NCBI GenBank assembly: GCA_039810245.1
Contig: JBDHWQ010000024.1
Location: 1 to 64,000, forward strand
From: CALDSL01 sp039810245
GTDB taxonomy: Bacteria > Chloroflexota > Anaerolineae > Anaerolineales > Anaerolineaceae
DNA length: 64,000 nucleotides
Direction of reading: 5' to 3'
Shown here piece by piece: positions 18,026 to 25,873 of the stretch (position 1 is the stretch's first letter; each line of letters starts with the position of its first letter). Both the position numbers and the translations under genes were made by a program. The notes under the pieces were generated by a model. The model was not told the DNA's origin. It was given only the letters and a program-made list of their open reading frames with translations, and made no database searches.

Positions 18026-18052
18026 CAACCCGGGGCGGTTCTCCGGTATAAT
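18024..18052 (+). promoter_or_regulatory. promoter of the MazG-like gene, leaderless arrangement
   Basis: TTCAAC, exactly 17 bp, then TATAAT. Only six bases (GATGCC) separate the -10 from the ATG, so the predicted +1 is the A of the start codon. No ribosome-binding site exists. The -35 overlaps the T-tract of the previous terminator. Confidence 0.75.
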
Positions 18053-18058
18053 GATGCC

Positions 18059-18388
18059 ATGTCTGACCTGAAAGCCTTAACCGAAGCCATGCAGCGCTTC
18101 GTCACCAGTAAGGGCTGGTACGAGCCGGGCAGCCCGCGCCCACAAACCGGGCGCAACCTGGCTATATCACTCAGTCTGGAAGCCAACGAAGTGCTGGAGC
18201 ATTTCCAGTGGGCCGATATGCCCACCGACCGCGCAGAACTGGCCGGTGAGCTGGCAGATGTGGCCCTGTACCTGCTGCAATTGGCGCTGGTGGAAGGCAT
18301 TGACCTGGAACAGGCCATCTACGATAAGCTGGAACACAACTACCGGCGCACCTGGGATGACGCGGCGGGGAAGCAAACCGAGGAGTAA
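18059..18388 (+). CDS. MazG-like nucleotide pyrophosphohydrolase (dCTPase/RS21-C6 type)
   Basis: A 109-residue all-alpha NTP pyrophosphatase of the small MazG-like group. It has the metal motif Glu-Ala-Asn-Glu at 41-44 and Glu64-x-x-Asp67. It hydrolyses (d)NTPs, often modified or dCTP, to monophosphate and pyrophosphate. The start is the ATG at 18059: the frame is open 14 codons further up but runs into the promoter and terminator. A LOG-family gene begins 2 nt after its stop, so the two are co-transcribed and may act together in nucleotide clean-up. A full-length MazG is encoded separately at 47.3 kb. Confidence 0.87.
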   Translation: MSDLKALTEAMQRFVTSKGWYEPGSPRPQTGRNLAISLSLEANEVLEHFQWADMPTDRAELAGELADVALYLLQLALVEGIDLEQAIYDKLEHNYRRTWDDAAGKQTEE

Positions 18389-18390
18389 TC

Positions 18391-18942
18391 ATGCGCGTGA
18401 CGGTATTCGGGGGAGCACAACCCAAACCCGGCCAGCCGGCCTACGAGGAAGCTTACCGGCTGGGGCAACTACTGGGCAAAGACGGTCACACCGTACTGAC
18501 CGGTGGCTATATTGGCACGATGGAAGCAGCCTCGCGCGGCGCGCAGGAAGCCGGCGGCCACGTGATTGGTGTAACTTGTGAAGACATCGAACGTTGGCGC
18601 GCAATTACGCCCAACGGCTTCATTGCCGAGCAGTTGCGATTTCCCACCCTCAGTGAGCGATTGATGGCGCTGGTGTTCAACTGCGATGCGGCCGTGGCGC
18701 TGCCGGGCGGGCTGGGCACGCTGGCTGAGATCGCCATGTACTGGAATCATCTGGCCATCGAAGCCTTTCCGCCGCGCCCGCTGATCCTGGTGGGTGAGGG
18801 CTGGCGCAAGACGGTGGAGATTTTCCTGGCCGAATTGGGCAGCTATGTGGCAGAAAAGGACCAGGCCCGGTTGACCTTCGTGGCTACGGTGGATGAAGCG
18901 TTTGCTGAACTGCGCCGCTACCTGGAATTGGTCCAAAAGTAA
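18391..18942 (+). CDS. LOG-family protein (nucleotide-monophosphate phosphoribohydrolase-like)
   Basis: A Rossmann-fold protein of 183 residues. The nucleotide-binding Pro-Gly-Gly-Leu-Gly-Thr-Leu-Ala-Glu is at 105-113, preceded by Gly-Gly-Tyr-Ile-Gly-Thr-Met-Glu at 38-45. Members of this family (often misannotated as lysine decarboxylase) release the base from nucleoside 5'-monophosphates, including cytokinin precursors. Tight coupling to the MazG-like gene fits a two-step route in which a triphosphate is cut to the monophosphate and then to free base; this is inference. Confidence 0.83.
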   Translation: MRVTVFGGAQPKPGQPAYEEAYRLGQLLGKDGHTVLTGGYIGTMEAASRGAQEAGGHVIGVTCEDIERWRAITPNGFIAEQLRFPTLSERLMALVFNCDAAVALPGGLGTLAEIAMYWNHLAIEAFPPRPLILVGEGWRKTVEIFLAELGSYVAEKDQARLTFVATVDEAFAELRRYLELVQK

Positions 18943-18999
18943 AGGCGCGCTAGCGCTACCGCATTCATTATTCATCTATTTCGACTGGAAGAGACGACC

Positions 19000-20433
19000 A
19001 TGGCTGACGAAAAACTCCCAACCCGATCTGAGAACTACTCTGAGTGGTACAACCAGGTAATCCTGCGCGCCGAGATGGCCGATTACGCCCCCGTGCGCGG
19101 CTGCATGGTAGTGCGGCCGTACGGCTGGGCGCTGTGGGAAAACATGCAGGCCGGGCTCGACCGCCGCTTTAAAGACACCGGCCACCAGAACGCGGCTTTC
19201 CCGCTGCTGATCCCCATGTCGTTCCTGGAGAAGGAAAAGAGCCACGTGCAGGGCTTCGCACCCGAGTTGGCGGTGGTGACCGTGGGCGGCGGCGAAACGC
19301 TGGAAGAGCCGCTGGTTGTCCGACCGACCTCGGAAACTGTGATCGGATACATGTACGCGCGCTGGATCAAATCGTGGCGCGATCTGCCAGTGCTAATCAA
19401 CCAGTGGGGCAGCGTGGTGCGCTGGGAAATGCGCACCCGACTGTTCCTGCGCACCATGGAGTTCTTCTGGCAGGAAGGCCATACCGCGCACGCCACGCCC
19501 GAAGAAGCGCTAGAAGAAACACTGCGCATCCTGGATATCTACGCCGACTTTGCCATCAATGAGGCCGCCATCCCGGTCATTAAAGGGCGCAAGAGCCAGG
19601 CCGAGAAGTTCGCCGGCGCGGTCAATTCGTACAGCATCGAAGCCATGATGGGCGACACGCGCGCGTTGCAATCTGCCACCAGCCACGACCTGGGCCAGAA
19701 CTTCGCCAAAGCCTTCGAGATCCAGTACCTCGACCAGACCAACCAGCTCCAATACTGCTGGACGACCTCGTGGGGCATGTCGACGCGCATGATTGGCGCG
19801 ATTATTATGACCCATGGCGACGATCAGGGGTTGATCCTGCCGCCCCGGCTGGCGCCGATCCAGGTAGTGATTGTGCCCATCTACAAAAACGACGAAGAGC
19901 GCTCGAAGGTAATGGCCGTGGTGGAAAACGTGCGCGCGCAGCTCAGCGCGTTCCGGCTGAAAGTGGATGACCGTACCGGCGTGACACCCGGCTTCAAGTA
20001 CAACGATTGGGAAATGCGCGGCGTGCCGCTGCGCCTCGAAATTGGCCCCAAAGACGTGGAAAAAGGCTCGGTGGCGCTGGCCCGACGCGACGTGCCCGGA
20101 CGTGAAGGCAAGAGCTTTGTGCCGCAGGAAGGTCTGGCCGCGCGCGTGGGCGACCTGTTGGAAGAAATCCAGGCCGGGCTGCTGGCGCGCGCTACCGCCT
20201 TCCGCGATGAGCACATCACCGAGGTGGCGGATTACGATACGCTGCGCGAAGTGGTGCAGAACGGCTGGGCGCGCGCCTGGTGGTGCGGTAACCCTGCCTG
20301 CGAGACCAAAGTGAAGGATGAAACACGCGCCAGCACGCGCAACATCCCCACCGAGCAGCCGGGCGGCAAGGGCCACTGCGTGGTGTGCGGCGAAACCGCC
20401 AGCGAGCAGGTGCTGTTCGCCCGGGCCTACTAA
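19000..20433 (+). CDS. proS: prolyl-tRNA synthetase, archaeal/eukaryote-like form
   Basis: A class II aminoacyl-tRNA synthetase of 477 residues charging tRNA-Pro. Motif 2 is Arg-Trp-Glu-Met-Arg-Thr-Arg with the following Phe-Leu-Arg-Thr-Met-Glu-Phe-x-x-Gln-Glu-Gly, and motif 3 lies in the Met-Gly/Gly-Asp-Asp-Gln-Gly region. An anticodon-binding domain comes next. The C-terminal extension has four Cys and a terminal Tyr typical of the zinc-binding tail of archaeal-type ProRS. The bacterial-type editing insertion (INS) is absent, as expected for this form. GGAAGAG precedes the ATG. Confidence 0.96.
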   Translation: MADEKLPTRSENYSEWYNQVILRAEMADYAPVRGCMVVRPYGWALWENMQAGLDRRFKDTGHQNAAFPLLIPMSFLEKEKSHVQGFAPELAVVTVGGGETLEEPLVVRPTSETVIGYMYARWIKSWRDLPVLINQWGSVVRWEMRTRLFLRTMEFFWQEGHTAHATPEEALEETLRILDIYADFAINEAAIPVIKGRKSQAEKFAGAVNSYSIEAMMGDTRALQSATSHDLGQNFAKAFEIQYLDQTNQLQYCWTTSWGMSTRMIGAIIMTHGDDQGLILPPRLAPIQVVIVPIYKNDEERSKVMAVVENVRAQLSAFRLKVDDRTGVTPGFKYNDWEMRGVPLRLEIGPKDVEKGSVALARRDVPGREGKSFVPQEGLAARVGDLLEEIQAGLLARATAFRDEHITEVADYDTLREVVQNGWARAWWCGNPACETKVKDETRASTRNIPTEQPGGKGHCVVCGETASEQVLFARAY

Positions 20434-20442
20434 AGACCAGAT

Positions 20443-20472
20443 CGCCCCCTGGGTCGCTTGGCACAGGGGGCG
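20443..20472 (+). terminator. possible weak terminator after proS
   Basis: 9-bp perfect stem (CGCCCCCTG / CAGGGGGCG) with a 12-nt loop, just after the proS stop. No T-tract follows, and the next gene begins 12 nt later, so read-through is likely. Confidence 0.35.
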
Positions 20473-20483
20473 CTGAATCTGTT

Positions 20484-21296
20484 ATGCCAGCGGTATCGCT
20501 CCCCCGCCTGAAAGACCAGATCGCGCAGATCGCGGTGGTATTTCACCAACCGGCGCTGTTCCACAAGCGCATCAACGCGTTATTTGACCAGTACTCTGAC
20601 CGCGCGTACCGCCCTGGCCAGGCGGTGCACCCGCGCCCGCTGATCCGCACGTATCACCTGCCGCCGCTGGTGCTGCACACACTGGAGCAGGACCTGGGCC
20701 GGCTGTCGCAGTTTGAGCCCGAAGCCGGGCTGGCCGCGGCCGAAGAATTGTGGCGAGACGAGTACCTGGAAGCGCGGCTGCTGGCGGCAGCGATATTAGG
20801 CCAGGTGAGCGCGACGCCACCGGAGCCGGTGCTGGAGCGCCTGCTGGCCTGGGCTGACCCCGACACCGACGCGCAAATATTGCAAGAACTGATGCTGCGC
20901 GCCGGCGCGCGGCTGCGCAAAGAGCAGCCCGATCGCTGGCTGGTGCTGGTGGAACACTGGCTGGAATCGCGCTCGGCGGAAATTCAAGCGGTGGGGCTTA
21001 AGTCGCTGCTGCCATTGGTGCAGGACCGCGCCTTCGAAAACCTGCCGCGCATATTCCGCCTGCTCGACCCGCTGGTGCAGGCCGCGCCGGGCGCGCTCCT
21101 GCCCGACCTGCAACGGAACCTGGAAGTACTGGCGCGGCGCTCGCCGGCCGAAACGGCCTACTTCCTGCGCCAGATGATGAGCCTGAGCCAGAGTCCTGGC
21201 CTGGTGCGGCTGGTACGGCGGGTGATGCCGGCCTTCCCCGAAGAGCAGCAGGCCAGCCTGCGGCGCTCGCTGCTCACCCGGCCGGGAGAGCGCTAA
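20484..21296 (+). CDS. HEAT-repeat protein, possibly AlkD-like DNA-alkylation repair
   Basis: A helical protein of 270 residues. The middle (about 75-215) reads as tandem HEAT-like helical pairs with the pattern seen in AlkD-type DNA glycosylases: Trp-Arg-Asp-Glu-Tyr-Leu-Glu-Ala-Arg, then Trp-Leu-Glu-Ser-Arg-Ser-Ala-Glu. Family assignment is by feel, and a generic HEAT scaffold is an alternative. The ATG at 20484 is the first that does not overlap the proS hairpin; the frame is open upstream but only through proS sequence. Confidence 0.55.
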   Translation: MPAVSLPRLKDQIAQIAVVFHQPALFHKRINALFDQYSDRAYRPGQAVHPRPLIRTYHLPPLVLHTLEQDLGRLSQFEPEAGLAAAEELWRDEYLEARLLAAAILGQVSATPPEPVLERLLAWADPDTDAQILQELMLRAGARLRKEQPDRWLVLVEHWLESRSAEIQAVGLKSLLPLVQDRAFENLPRIFRLLDPLVQAAPGALLPDLQRNLEVLARRSPAETAYFLRQMMSLSQSPGLVRLVRRVMPAFPEEQQASLRRSLLTRPGER

Positions 21297-21328
21297 GCAG
21301 ACCGGGCCTACCAAAAGCGGAGGTCCTC

Positions 21329-21337
21329 TGGTATAAT
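21329..21337 (+). promoter_or_regulatory. extended -10 promoter of rpsO
   Basis: TGG-TATAAT, extended -10. The predicted transcript has a leader of about 85 nt containing a small hairpin (TGCGCGC / GCGCGCA) ahead of a strong AAAGGAG site, a layout that would allow S15 feedback control. No known S15 motif was recognised. Confidence 0.5.
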
Positions 21338-21429
21338 TCCGGGCGGTTGACTTGGTCCTGCGCGCGGTGATGCTGCGCGCACGGAGACCTGCCAAAAATC
21401 ATCATTCGCACAAAAGGAGTGCAGACGTC

Positions 21430-21708
21430 ATGCCATTGACAAAGGAAATCAAAGACCAGGTGATCAACACCTACCAGGGCCACGAAGGCGATACCGGCTC
21501 GGCCGAAGTACAGGTCGCCCTGCTGACCAAGCGTATTGACCAGCTCACCCAGCACCTGCGCGCCAACAAGCACGACAACTCGTCGCGCCGCGGCCTGCTC
21601 AAGCTGGTGGGGCAGCGCCGCCGCCTGCTGGCCTATCTGAAGAAAAAGGACCTGGGCCGATACGTGGCGCTGGCCGAACGGCTGAACATCCGCCAGAAAA
21701 CCTCGTAA
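21430..21708 (+). CDS. rpsO: 30S ribosomal protein S15
   Basis: S15, a primary 16S rRNA binder of the central domain; 92 residues, with the usual Gly-Ser-x-Glu-Val-Gln and the His-x-x-Asp-x-x-Ser-x-Arg-Gly-Leu signature. The start is fixed by AAAGGAG 9 nt upstream and by the normal S15 length; the open frame extends upstream only through the leader. It lies ahead of pnp, as in many bacteria, but a terminator and a new -10 separate the two. Confidence 0.97.
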   Translation: MPLTKEIKDQVINTYQGHEGDTGSAEVQVALLTKRIDQLTQHLRANKHDNSSRRGLLKLVGQRRRLLAYLKKKDLGRYVALAERLNIRQKTS

Positions 21709-21726
21709 CAACACCCAAAGCACGAT

Positions 21727-21768
21727 AAAAACGAGTAGATGGATCGCAAAACCCATCTACTCGTTTTT
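21727..21768 (+). terminator. rho-independent terminator of rpsO
   Basis: 16-bp perfect stem (five A's plus ACGAGTAGATGG-type arm and its complement) with a 10-nt loop, ending in T5. Confidence 0.92.
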
Positions 21769-21787
21769 GTTCTGGCGAGAAAACGGT

Positions 21788-21793
21788 TATAAT
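21788..21793 (+). promoter_or_regulatory. -10 (TATAAT) of pnp
   Basis: Consensus TATAAT about 20 nt after the rpsO terminator; the pnp message would have a ~115-nt leader. PNPase genes are often autoregulated through such leaders; none of the known structures was identified here. Confidence 0.5.
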
Positions 21794-21915
21794 AACTATC
21801 AACGAATTCAACCTCGCCGCACGGTTGGGAATTGAAAACGTCCCGCGACGCCTGTCGTGGTCCGTCTTCAGTCCCTAACCAGAGCGGGGCATTTTGAGAG
21901 AGGGATATACACTTT

Positions 21916-24204
21916 ATGCAACCGATCGCAAAACAATATACCGCCCAGGTAGGTGGCCAGACGGTCACCTTCGAAACGGGCAGGCTGGCCCAGCAGGCCG
22001 GCGGCGCGGTCACCGTACGAATTGGTGACTCGATTGTATTCGCTGCGGCCACCATGGCGCAGCAGCCGCGGGAGTCGCAAGACTTCTTCCCCTTAACCGT
22101 AGATTATGAAGAACGCATGTACGCGGGTGGGCGCATCCCGGGTTCGTTCTTCCGGCGCGAAGGCCGCCCGAGCGAGGACGCCATCCTCACCGCGCGCCTC
22201 ACCGACCGCCCGCTGCGCCCGCTATTCAACAAGAATATGCGCAACGACGTGCAGGTGATCATGTTCTCCATCTCGGCAGACCAGGTCAACCCGTTGGATA
22301 TCATGGCCATCAATGCCGCATCCGCGGCGATCATGATCTCCGATATCCCCTGGGGCGGCCCGGTAGGCGCGGTGCGCATTGGGCGCATCAACGGCGAGTT
22401 CGTGGTCAACCCCACTTTTACCCAGATGGACCAGTCTGACCTGGATCTGCGCCTGGCAGGCACGCGCGACGCGATCCTGATGGTGGAATGCGGCGCGCAG
22501 GAAGTGCCGGATGACGTGATGGTACAGGCGCTGATGTTCGGCCACGAATCGCTGCAGCCCCTGGTGGACGCGCAGGAACGCATGGCCGCCGAGATCGGCA
22601 AGGCCAAGCGTGACGTGCCGCTGTTCGGCCATGATGAGACCATGCTGCAGTCAGTCTATGACCGCGTGCAGAGCGAGATTAACGCCGCGCTGGACGCTCC
22701 GCACTCCAAGGCCGACCTGAACCTGGCGATGAGCCAGCTCGAAGAAACCGTGGTGGCCGAAATGGCCGGTGAAGATGCCGAAAAGGCGCCCGAGATTAAA
22801 GCCGGGTTCGAGGAAGCGATGAAGCGCGTGGTGCGCCGCCGCATCCTGGAAGAGGGCAAGCGCCCCGACGGCCGCACGCCGGTGGATGTGCGCCCGATCT
22901 GGTGCGACGTCAACGTCAGCCCGCGCGCGCACGGCTCCGGCCTGTTCACCCGCGGCGAAACCCAGGTGCTCACCCTGGCCACCCTGGGCACGCCCAAAGA
23001 GGCTCAGGAGCTGGATACGCTGGTGCCCACTGAGTCGAAGCGCTACATGCACCACTACAACTTCCCGCCCTACTCTACCGGCGAGACCAAGCCACTGCGC
23101 GGCCAGTCGCGCCGCGAAATTGGCCATGGGGCGCTGGCGGAACGTGCGCTGGTTCCCGTGCTGCCCCCGGAAGACGTGTTCCCGTACACGCTGCGTCTGG
23201 TATCGGAAGTGCTGGCATCCAACGGCTCATCCTCGATGGGCTCGGTATGCGGCTCGACCCTGGCGCTGATGGACACCGGCGTGCCGATCAAAGCCCCGGT
23301 CTCCGGCGTGGCGATGGGCCTGGTGAAAGAAGGCGACCAGTTTATGGTGCTGACCGACATCCAGGGCATTGAAGATCACCTGGGTGACATGGACTTCAAG
23401 GTAGCCGGCACGGATAAAGGCATCACCGCGCTGCAAATGGACATCAAGATCAAAGGCATCACCGCCGAGATCATGCAAAAGGCGCTGCAGCAGGCGAAAG
23501 AAGCCCGCCGCTTTATCCTCGACAAGATGCTGGAAGTGATCCCCGCGCCGCGCACCGAGTTGAAAGCGCACGCCCCCCGCATCACGATCGTCAAAGTGCC
23601 GGTGGAAAAAATCGGCGCAATCATTGGCCCGGGCGGCAAGAACATCCGTGCCTTGCAGGAAGAAACCGGCACCAAAATTGACATTGACGATGACGGCACA
23701 GTCTATATCGCTGCCGTAGAGGGCAAGGGCGAGGCAATGGCGCGTGAACGCATCGAAGCGCTGACCGAAACGCCGCAGCTCGGTCGCATTTACACCGGTA
23801 AGGTGGTGCGTACTGCCGACTTTGGTGTGTTCGTCGAAATCCTGCCCAATATCGATGGCATGGTGCACATCTCGCAGCTCGACAGCGAGCGCGTGGAGCG
23901 CGTGGAAGACGTGGTACAGCTCGGCGATGAGATCACCGTGATGGTGACCGGCATTGACCCACAGGGCAAGATCCGCCTCTCGCGCCAGGCCGTGCTCGAA
24001 GGCTGGACCCCCGAAGAGGCCCAGGAACACGACCGCGGTGGTCGCCCCGGTGGCGGCGGTGGTGGTCGTGGTGGTGACCGTGGTGGCCGCCCGGGCGGCG
24101 GCGACCGTGGTGGCCGGCCCGGCGGTGGCGGTGGGCGCGGTGGTGACCGCGGCGGCCGCCCCGGCGGGGGTGGCGATCGCGGCGGCCGGCGTTTCGACCA
24201 CTAA
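21916..24204 (+). CDS. pnp: polynucleotide phosphorylase with glycine/arginine-rich C-terminal tail
   Basis: A 3'-5' phosphorolytic exoribonuclease of the RNA degradosome. It has two RNase PH domains (about 1-230 and 310-545) with a helical linker, a KH domain with Ile-Ile-Gly-Pro-Gly-Gly-Lys-Asn-Ile (about 570) and an S1 domain (about 623-695). The core has the usual length. The last 57 residues (706-762) are an unusual low-complexity tail: five Asp-Arg-Gly-Gly-Arg units separated by Pro/Gly runs, like an RGG box, probably an extra RNA- or protein-binding element. Note that the sequence contains the family's Gly-Ser-Ser-Ser-Met-Gly-Ser-Val-Cys-Gly active-site region. Confidence 0.97.
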   Translation: MQPIAKQYTAQVGGQTVTFETGRLAQQAGGAVTVRIGDSIVFAAATMAQQPRESQDFFPLTVDYEERMYAGGRIPGSFFRREGRPSEDAILTARLTDRPLRPLFNKNMRNDVQVIMFSISADQVNPLDIMAINAASAAIMISDIPWGGPVGAVRIGRINGEFVVNPTFTQMDQSDLDLRLAGTRDAILMVECGAQEVPDDVMVQALMFGHESLQPLVDAQERMAAEIGKAKRDVPLFGHDETMLQSVYDRVQSEINAALDAPHSKADLNLAMSQLEETVVAEMAGEDAEKAPEIKAGFEEAMKRVVRRRILEEGKRPDGRTPVDVRPIWCDVNVSPRAHGSGLFTRGETQVLTLATLGTPKEAQELDTLVPTESKRYMHHYNFPPYSTGETKPLRGQSRREIGHGALAERALVPVLPPEDVFPYTLRLVSEVLASNGSSSMGSVCGSTLALMDTGVPIKAPVSGVAMGLVKEGDQFMVLTDIQGIEDHLGDMDFKVAGTDKGITALQMDIKIKGITAEIMQKALQQAKEARRFILDKMLEVIPAPRTELKAHAPRITIVKVPVEKIGAIIGPGGKNIRALQEETGTKIDIDDDGTVYIAAVEGKGEAMARERIEALTETPQLGRIYTGKVVRTADFGVFVEILPNIDGMVHISQLDSERVERVEDVVQLGDEITVMVTGIDPQGKIRLSRQAVLEGWTPEEAQEHDRGGRPGGGGGGRGGDRGGRPGGGDRGGRPGGGGGRGGDRGGRPGGGGDRGGRRFDH
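24031..24195 (+). repeat. in-frame short repeats coding the RGG-like tail of PNPase
   Basis: A GGT/GGC-rich microrepeat in which GACCGTGGTGGCCGCCC-type units recur five times with variable glycine spacers. The unit encodes Asp-Arg-Gly-Gly-Arg-Pro-Gly-Gly. Such tracts expand and contract by slippage. Confidence 0.8.
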
Positions 24205-24215
24205 GCAGATGAGAC

Positions 24216-24250
24216 ACGCACCCCGGGTGGAATGCCCGGGGCGCGTTTTT
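24216..24250 (+). terminator. rho-independent terminator of pnp
   Basis: 13-bp stem with one mismatch and one G-T pair (ACGCACCCCGGGT against GCCCGGGGCGCGT), 5-nt loop, then T5 and further T-rich sequence. Confidence 0.9.
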
Positions 24251-24297
24251 GTTTTTCCAAACCATACAAATTCAAGAAGATTACTGCTCTGCTGCGA

Positions 24298-24326
24298 TTG
24301 TATTAAACAAATATTTATCCTATACT
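24298..24326 (+). promoter_or_regulatory. promoter of the DUF4332 gene
   Basis: TTGTAT, a 17-bp spacer, then TATACT, in a clearly AT-rich stretch; the leader would be about 100 nt. The -10 lies between the arms TATCC and GGATA. Confidence 0.5.
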
Positions 24327-24435
24327 TTGGATAGGATCACGTTCCATTATTGGTATGCTCGCAGGTGTTTATCCATGGAATAAGCGCTCGTCGGCGCAGA
24401 TTCTTTTTTCATACACTTTGAAAGGAGAGAAACAC

Positions 24436-24840
24436 ATGGCAAGTATTGTAGATATCGAGGGCATTGGCGAGGCGTTTGCCAAAAAGCTGTCTGCTGCCGG
24501 CATCAACACGGTCGAAAAGCTGTTGAGCCGGGGCTGCACGCCACAGGGTCGCAAGGATATTGAAGATGCGACCGGCATAGATCACAAGAAGATCCTCGAA
24601 TGGGTCAATCATGCCGATCTGTTCCGCATCAAGGGCGTGGGCTCAGAATATTCCGACTTGCTGGAAGCCTCCGGTGTCGATACCGTGCCGGAGCTGGCGC
24701 AGCGCGTGGGCGAGAACCTGCATAAGAAGATGATGGAATTGAACCAGCAGAAGAAGATCGTACGCCAGATGCCCACCGTGGCCCAGGTGGAAGGCTGGGT
24801 GGAACAGGCCAAGAAGCTGCCGCGCGTTATCATCTACTAA
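24436..24840 (+). CDS. DUF4332 helix-hairpin-helix protein
   Basis: A 134-residue protein with two helix-hairpin-helix-like units: Ile-Glu-Gly-Ile-Gly-Glu-Ala-Phe-Ala-Lys-Lys-Leu at the start and Ile-Lys-Gly-Val-Gly-Ser-Glu-Tyr in the middle. Each is followed by a helix with Thr-Val-(Glu/Pro)-(Lys/Glu)-Leu. This is the DUF4332 arrangement; such domains bind DNA non-specifically in other proteins, but the family has no proven role. Start fixed by AAAGGAGAG at 8-12 nt. Monocistronic: own promoter upstream, terminator downstream. Confidence 0.8.
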   Translation: MASIVDIEGIGEAFAKKLSAAGINTVEKLLSRGCTPQGRKDIEDATGIDHKKILEWVNHADLFRIKGVGSEYSDLLEASGVDTVPELAQRVGENLHKKMMELNQQKKIVRQMPTVAQVEGWVEQAKKLPRVIIY

Positions 24841-24873
24841 CACACGCCGGCTGTATCCAATAGACCTTATGAG

Positions 24874-24900
24874 ACGGGCTGTGTTTGCACAGCCCGTTTT
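24874..24900 (+). terminator. rho-independent terminator of the DUF4332 gene
   Basis: 10-bp perfect stem (ACGGGCTGTG / CACAGCCCGT) with a TTTG loop, followed by T4. Confidence 0.88.
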
Positions 24901-24915
24901 CCTGCGGATGGTGAT

Positions 24916-25860
24916 ATGTTCCGAACCATTGTGCATCTTGCGTTGTTGTGCGCCCTGTCGCTGGCCGGATGCTCGCCGCGCGCCGCAGCACGGCAGACTG
25001 AACGGTTGGATGAAACCCCGCGCGTGCTGATGCTGAGCGCCTTTGATCAGGAAATGAAAAACCTTTTGAAGGAAACGGATGTCAGCGCGCGTTATACCGT
25101 CAATGGGCGCACAGTGACGGTAGGCCGGCTGGCAGGGGTGGACGTTGTACTGGCGGAAAGTGGTGTGAGCATGGTCAACGCCGCCATGACCGCCCAGGCC
25201 CTGCTCGACCGCTTCCCAACGCGGGCAATCGTATTCAGCGGCATCGCTGGTGGTGTAAACCCGGAACTGCATATCGGCGACGTGATCATCCCGGCACAGT
25301 GGGGAGAATACCAGGAAAGCCATTTCGCGCGCCAGGCCGGCGACGGCTGGGATACCGGCTTCGCCTCGAAGGAATTCGCAAACTATGGGATGATTTTTCC
25401 ACAGCCGGTGGAAGTGGTCAGCACCGTGCAGCCGGGTGACCGGTCTGAAAGCCGCTTCTGGTTCCCGGTGGATGAAAGCCTGCTGGAGCTTGCGCGGCAG
25501 GCCGGGCAGCAGGCGGCATTGGAGCGCTGCGCCCTGCTCAATGCAGGCTGCCTGGCGCAACAACCGAAAGTGGTCACCGGCGGGCATGGGGTAAGCGGTC
25601 CGGCCTTTGTCGATAACGCCGAATACCGCCTGTGGGCCTGGCAGACGTTTCAGGCTGATGCATTGGATATGGAAACTGCGGCGGTCGCTCATGTTGCCTA
25701 TGCGAATGGCGTGCCGTTTATCGCTTTCCGTTCGCTCTCCGATCTGGCGGGCGGCGGCGAAGGTCAGAACGAACTGCCGGTTTTCTTTGCGTTGGCGGCG
25801 CGCAACGCGGCGCGCGTCACCACCACATTCCTCAGCCTGTACGCCGCACAGGCAAAGTAA
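24916..25860 (+). CDS. lipoprotein MTA/SAH-nucleosidase-like (phosphorylase superfamily)
   Basis: A PNP/UDP-phosphorylase-fold protein of 314 residues behind a lipoprotein signal peptide (hydrophobic 4-17, lipobox Leu-Ala-Gly-Cys19). The core has Gly-Ile-Ala-Gly-Gly-Val (about 111), the MTAN-type purine/ribose residues Asp-Met-Glu-Thr-Ala-Ala-Val-Ala, and a Ser-Leu-Ser-Asp where the catalytic Asp of MTAN lies. It should cleave the glycosidic bond of MTA, SAH or another nucleoside, but outside the membrane rather than in the cytosol. No cytosolic copy is in the window. The closest layout I know is the secreted/lipoprotein Pfs homologues of spirochaetes and secreted bacterial nucleosidases. The gene closely precedes a GDPD gene (13 bp). 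Confidence 0.83.
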   Translation: MFRTIVHLALLCALSLAGCSPRAAARQTERLDETPRVLMLSAFDQEMKNLLKETDVSARYTVNGRTVTVGRLAGVDVVLAESGVSMVNAAMTAQALLDRFPTRAIVFSGIAGGVNPELHIGDVIIPAQWGEYQESHFARQAGDGWDTGFASKEFANYGMIFPQPVEVVSTVQPGDRSESRFWFPVDESLLELARQAGQQAALERCALLNAGCLAQQPKVVTGGHGVSGPAFVDNAEYRLWAWQTFQADALDMETAAVAHVAYANGVPFIAFRSLSDLAGGGEGQNELPVFFALAARNAARVTTTFLSLYAAQAK

Positions 25861-25873
25861 ACCGGAGAAACCT

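Noticed and set aside
24205..24435. tRNA or small RNA gene in the AT-rich gap after pnp
   Set aside because: No cloverleaf, no GTTCRAATC-type T-loop; the gap is explained by the pnp terminator and the promoter of the next gene.
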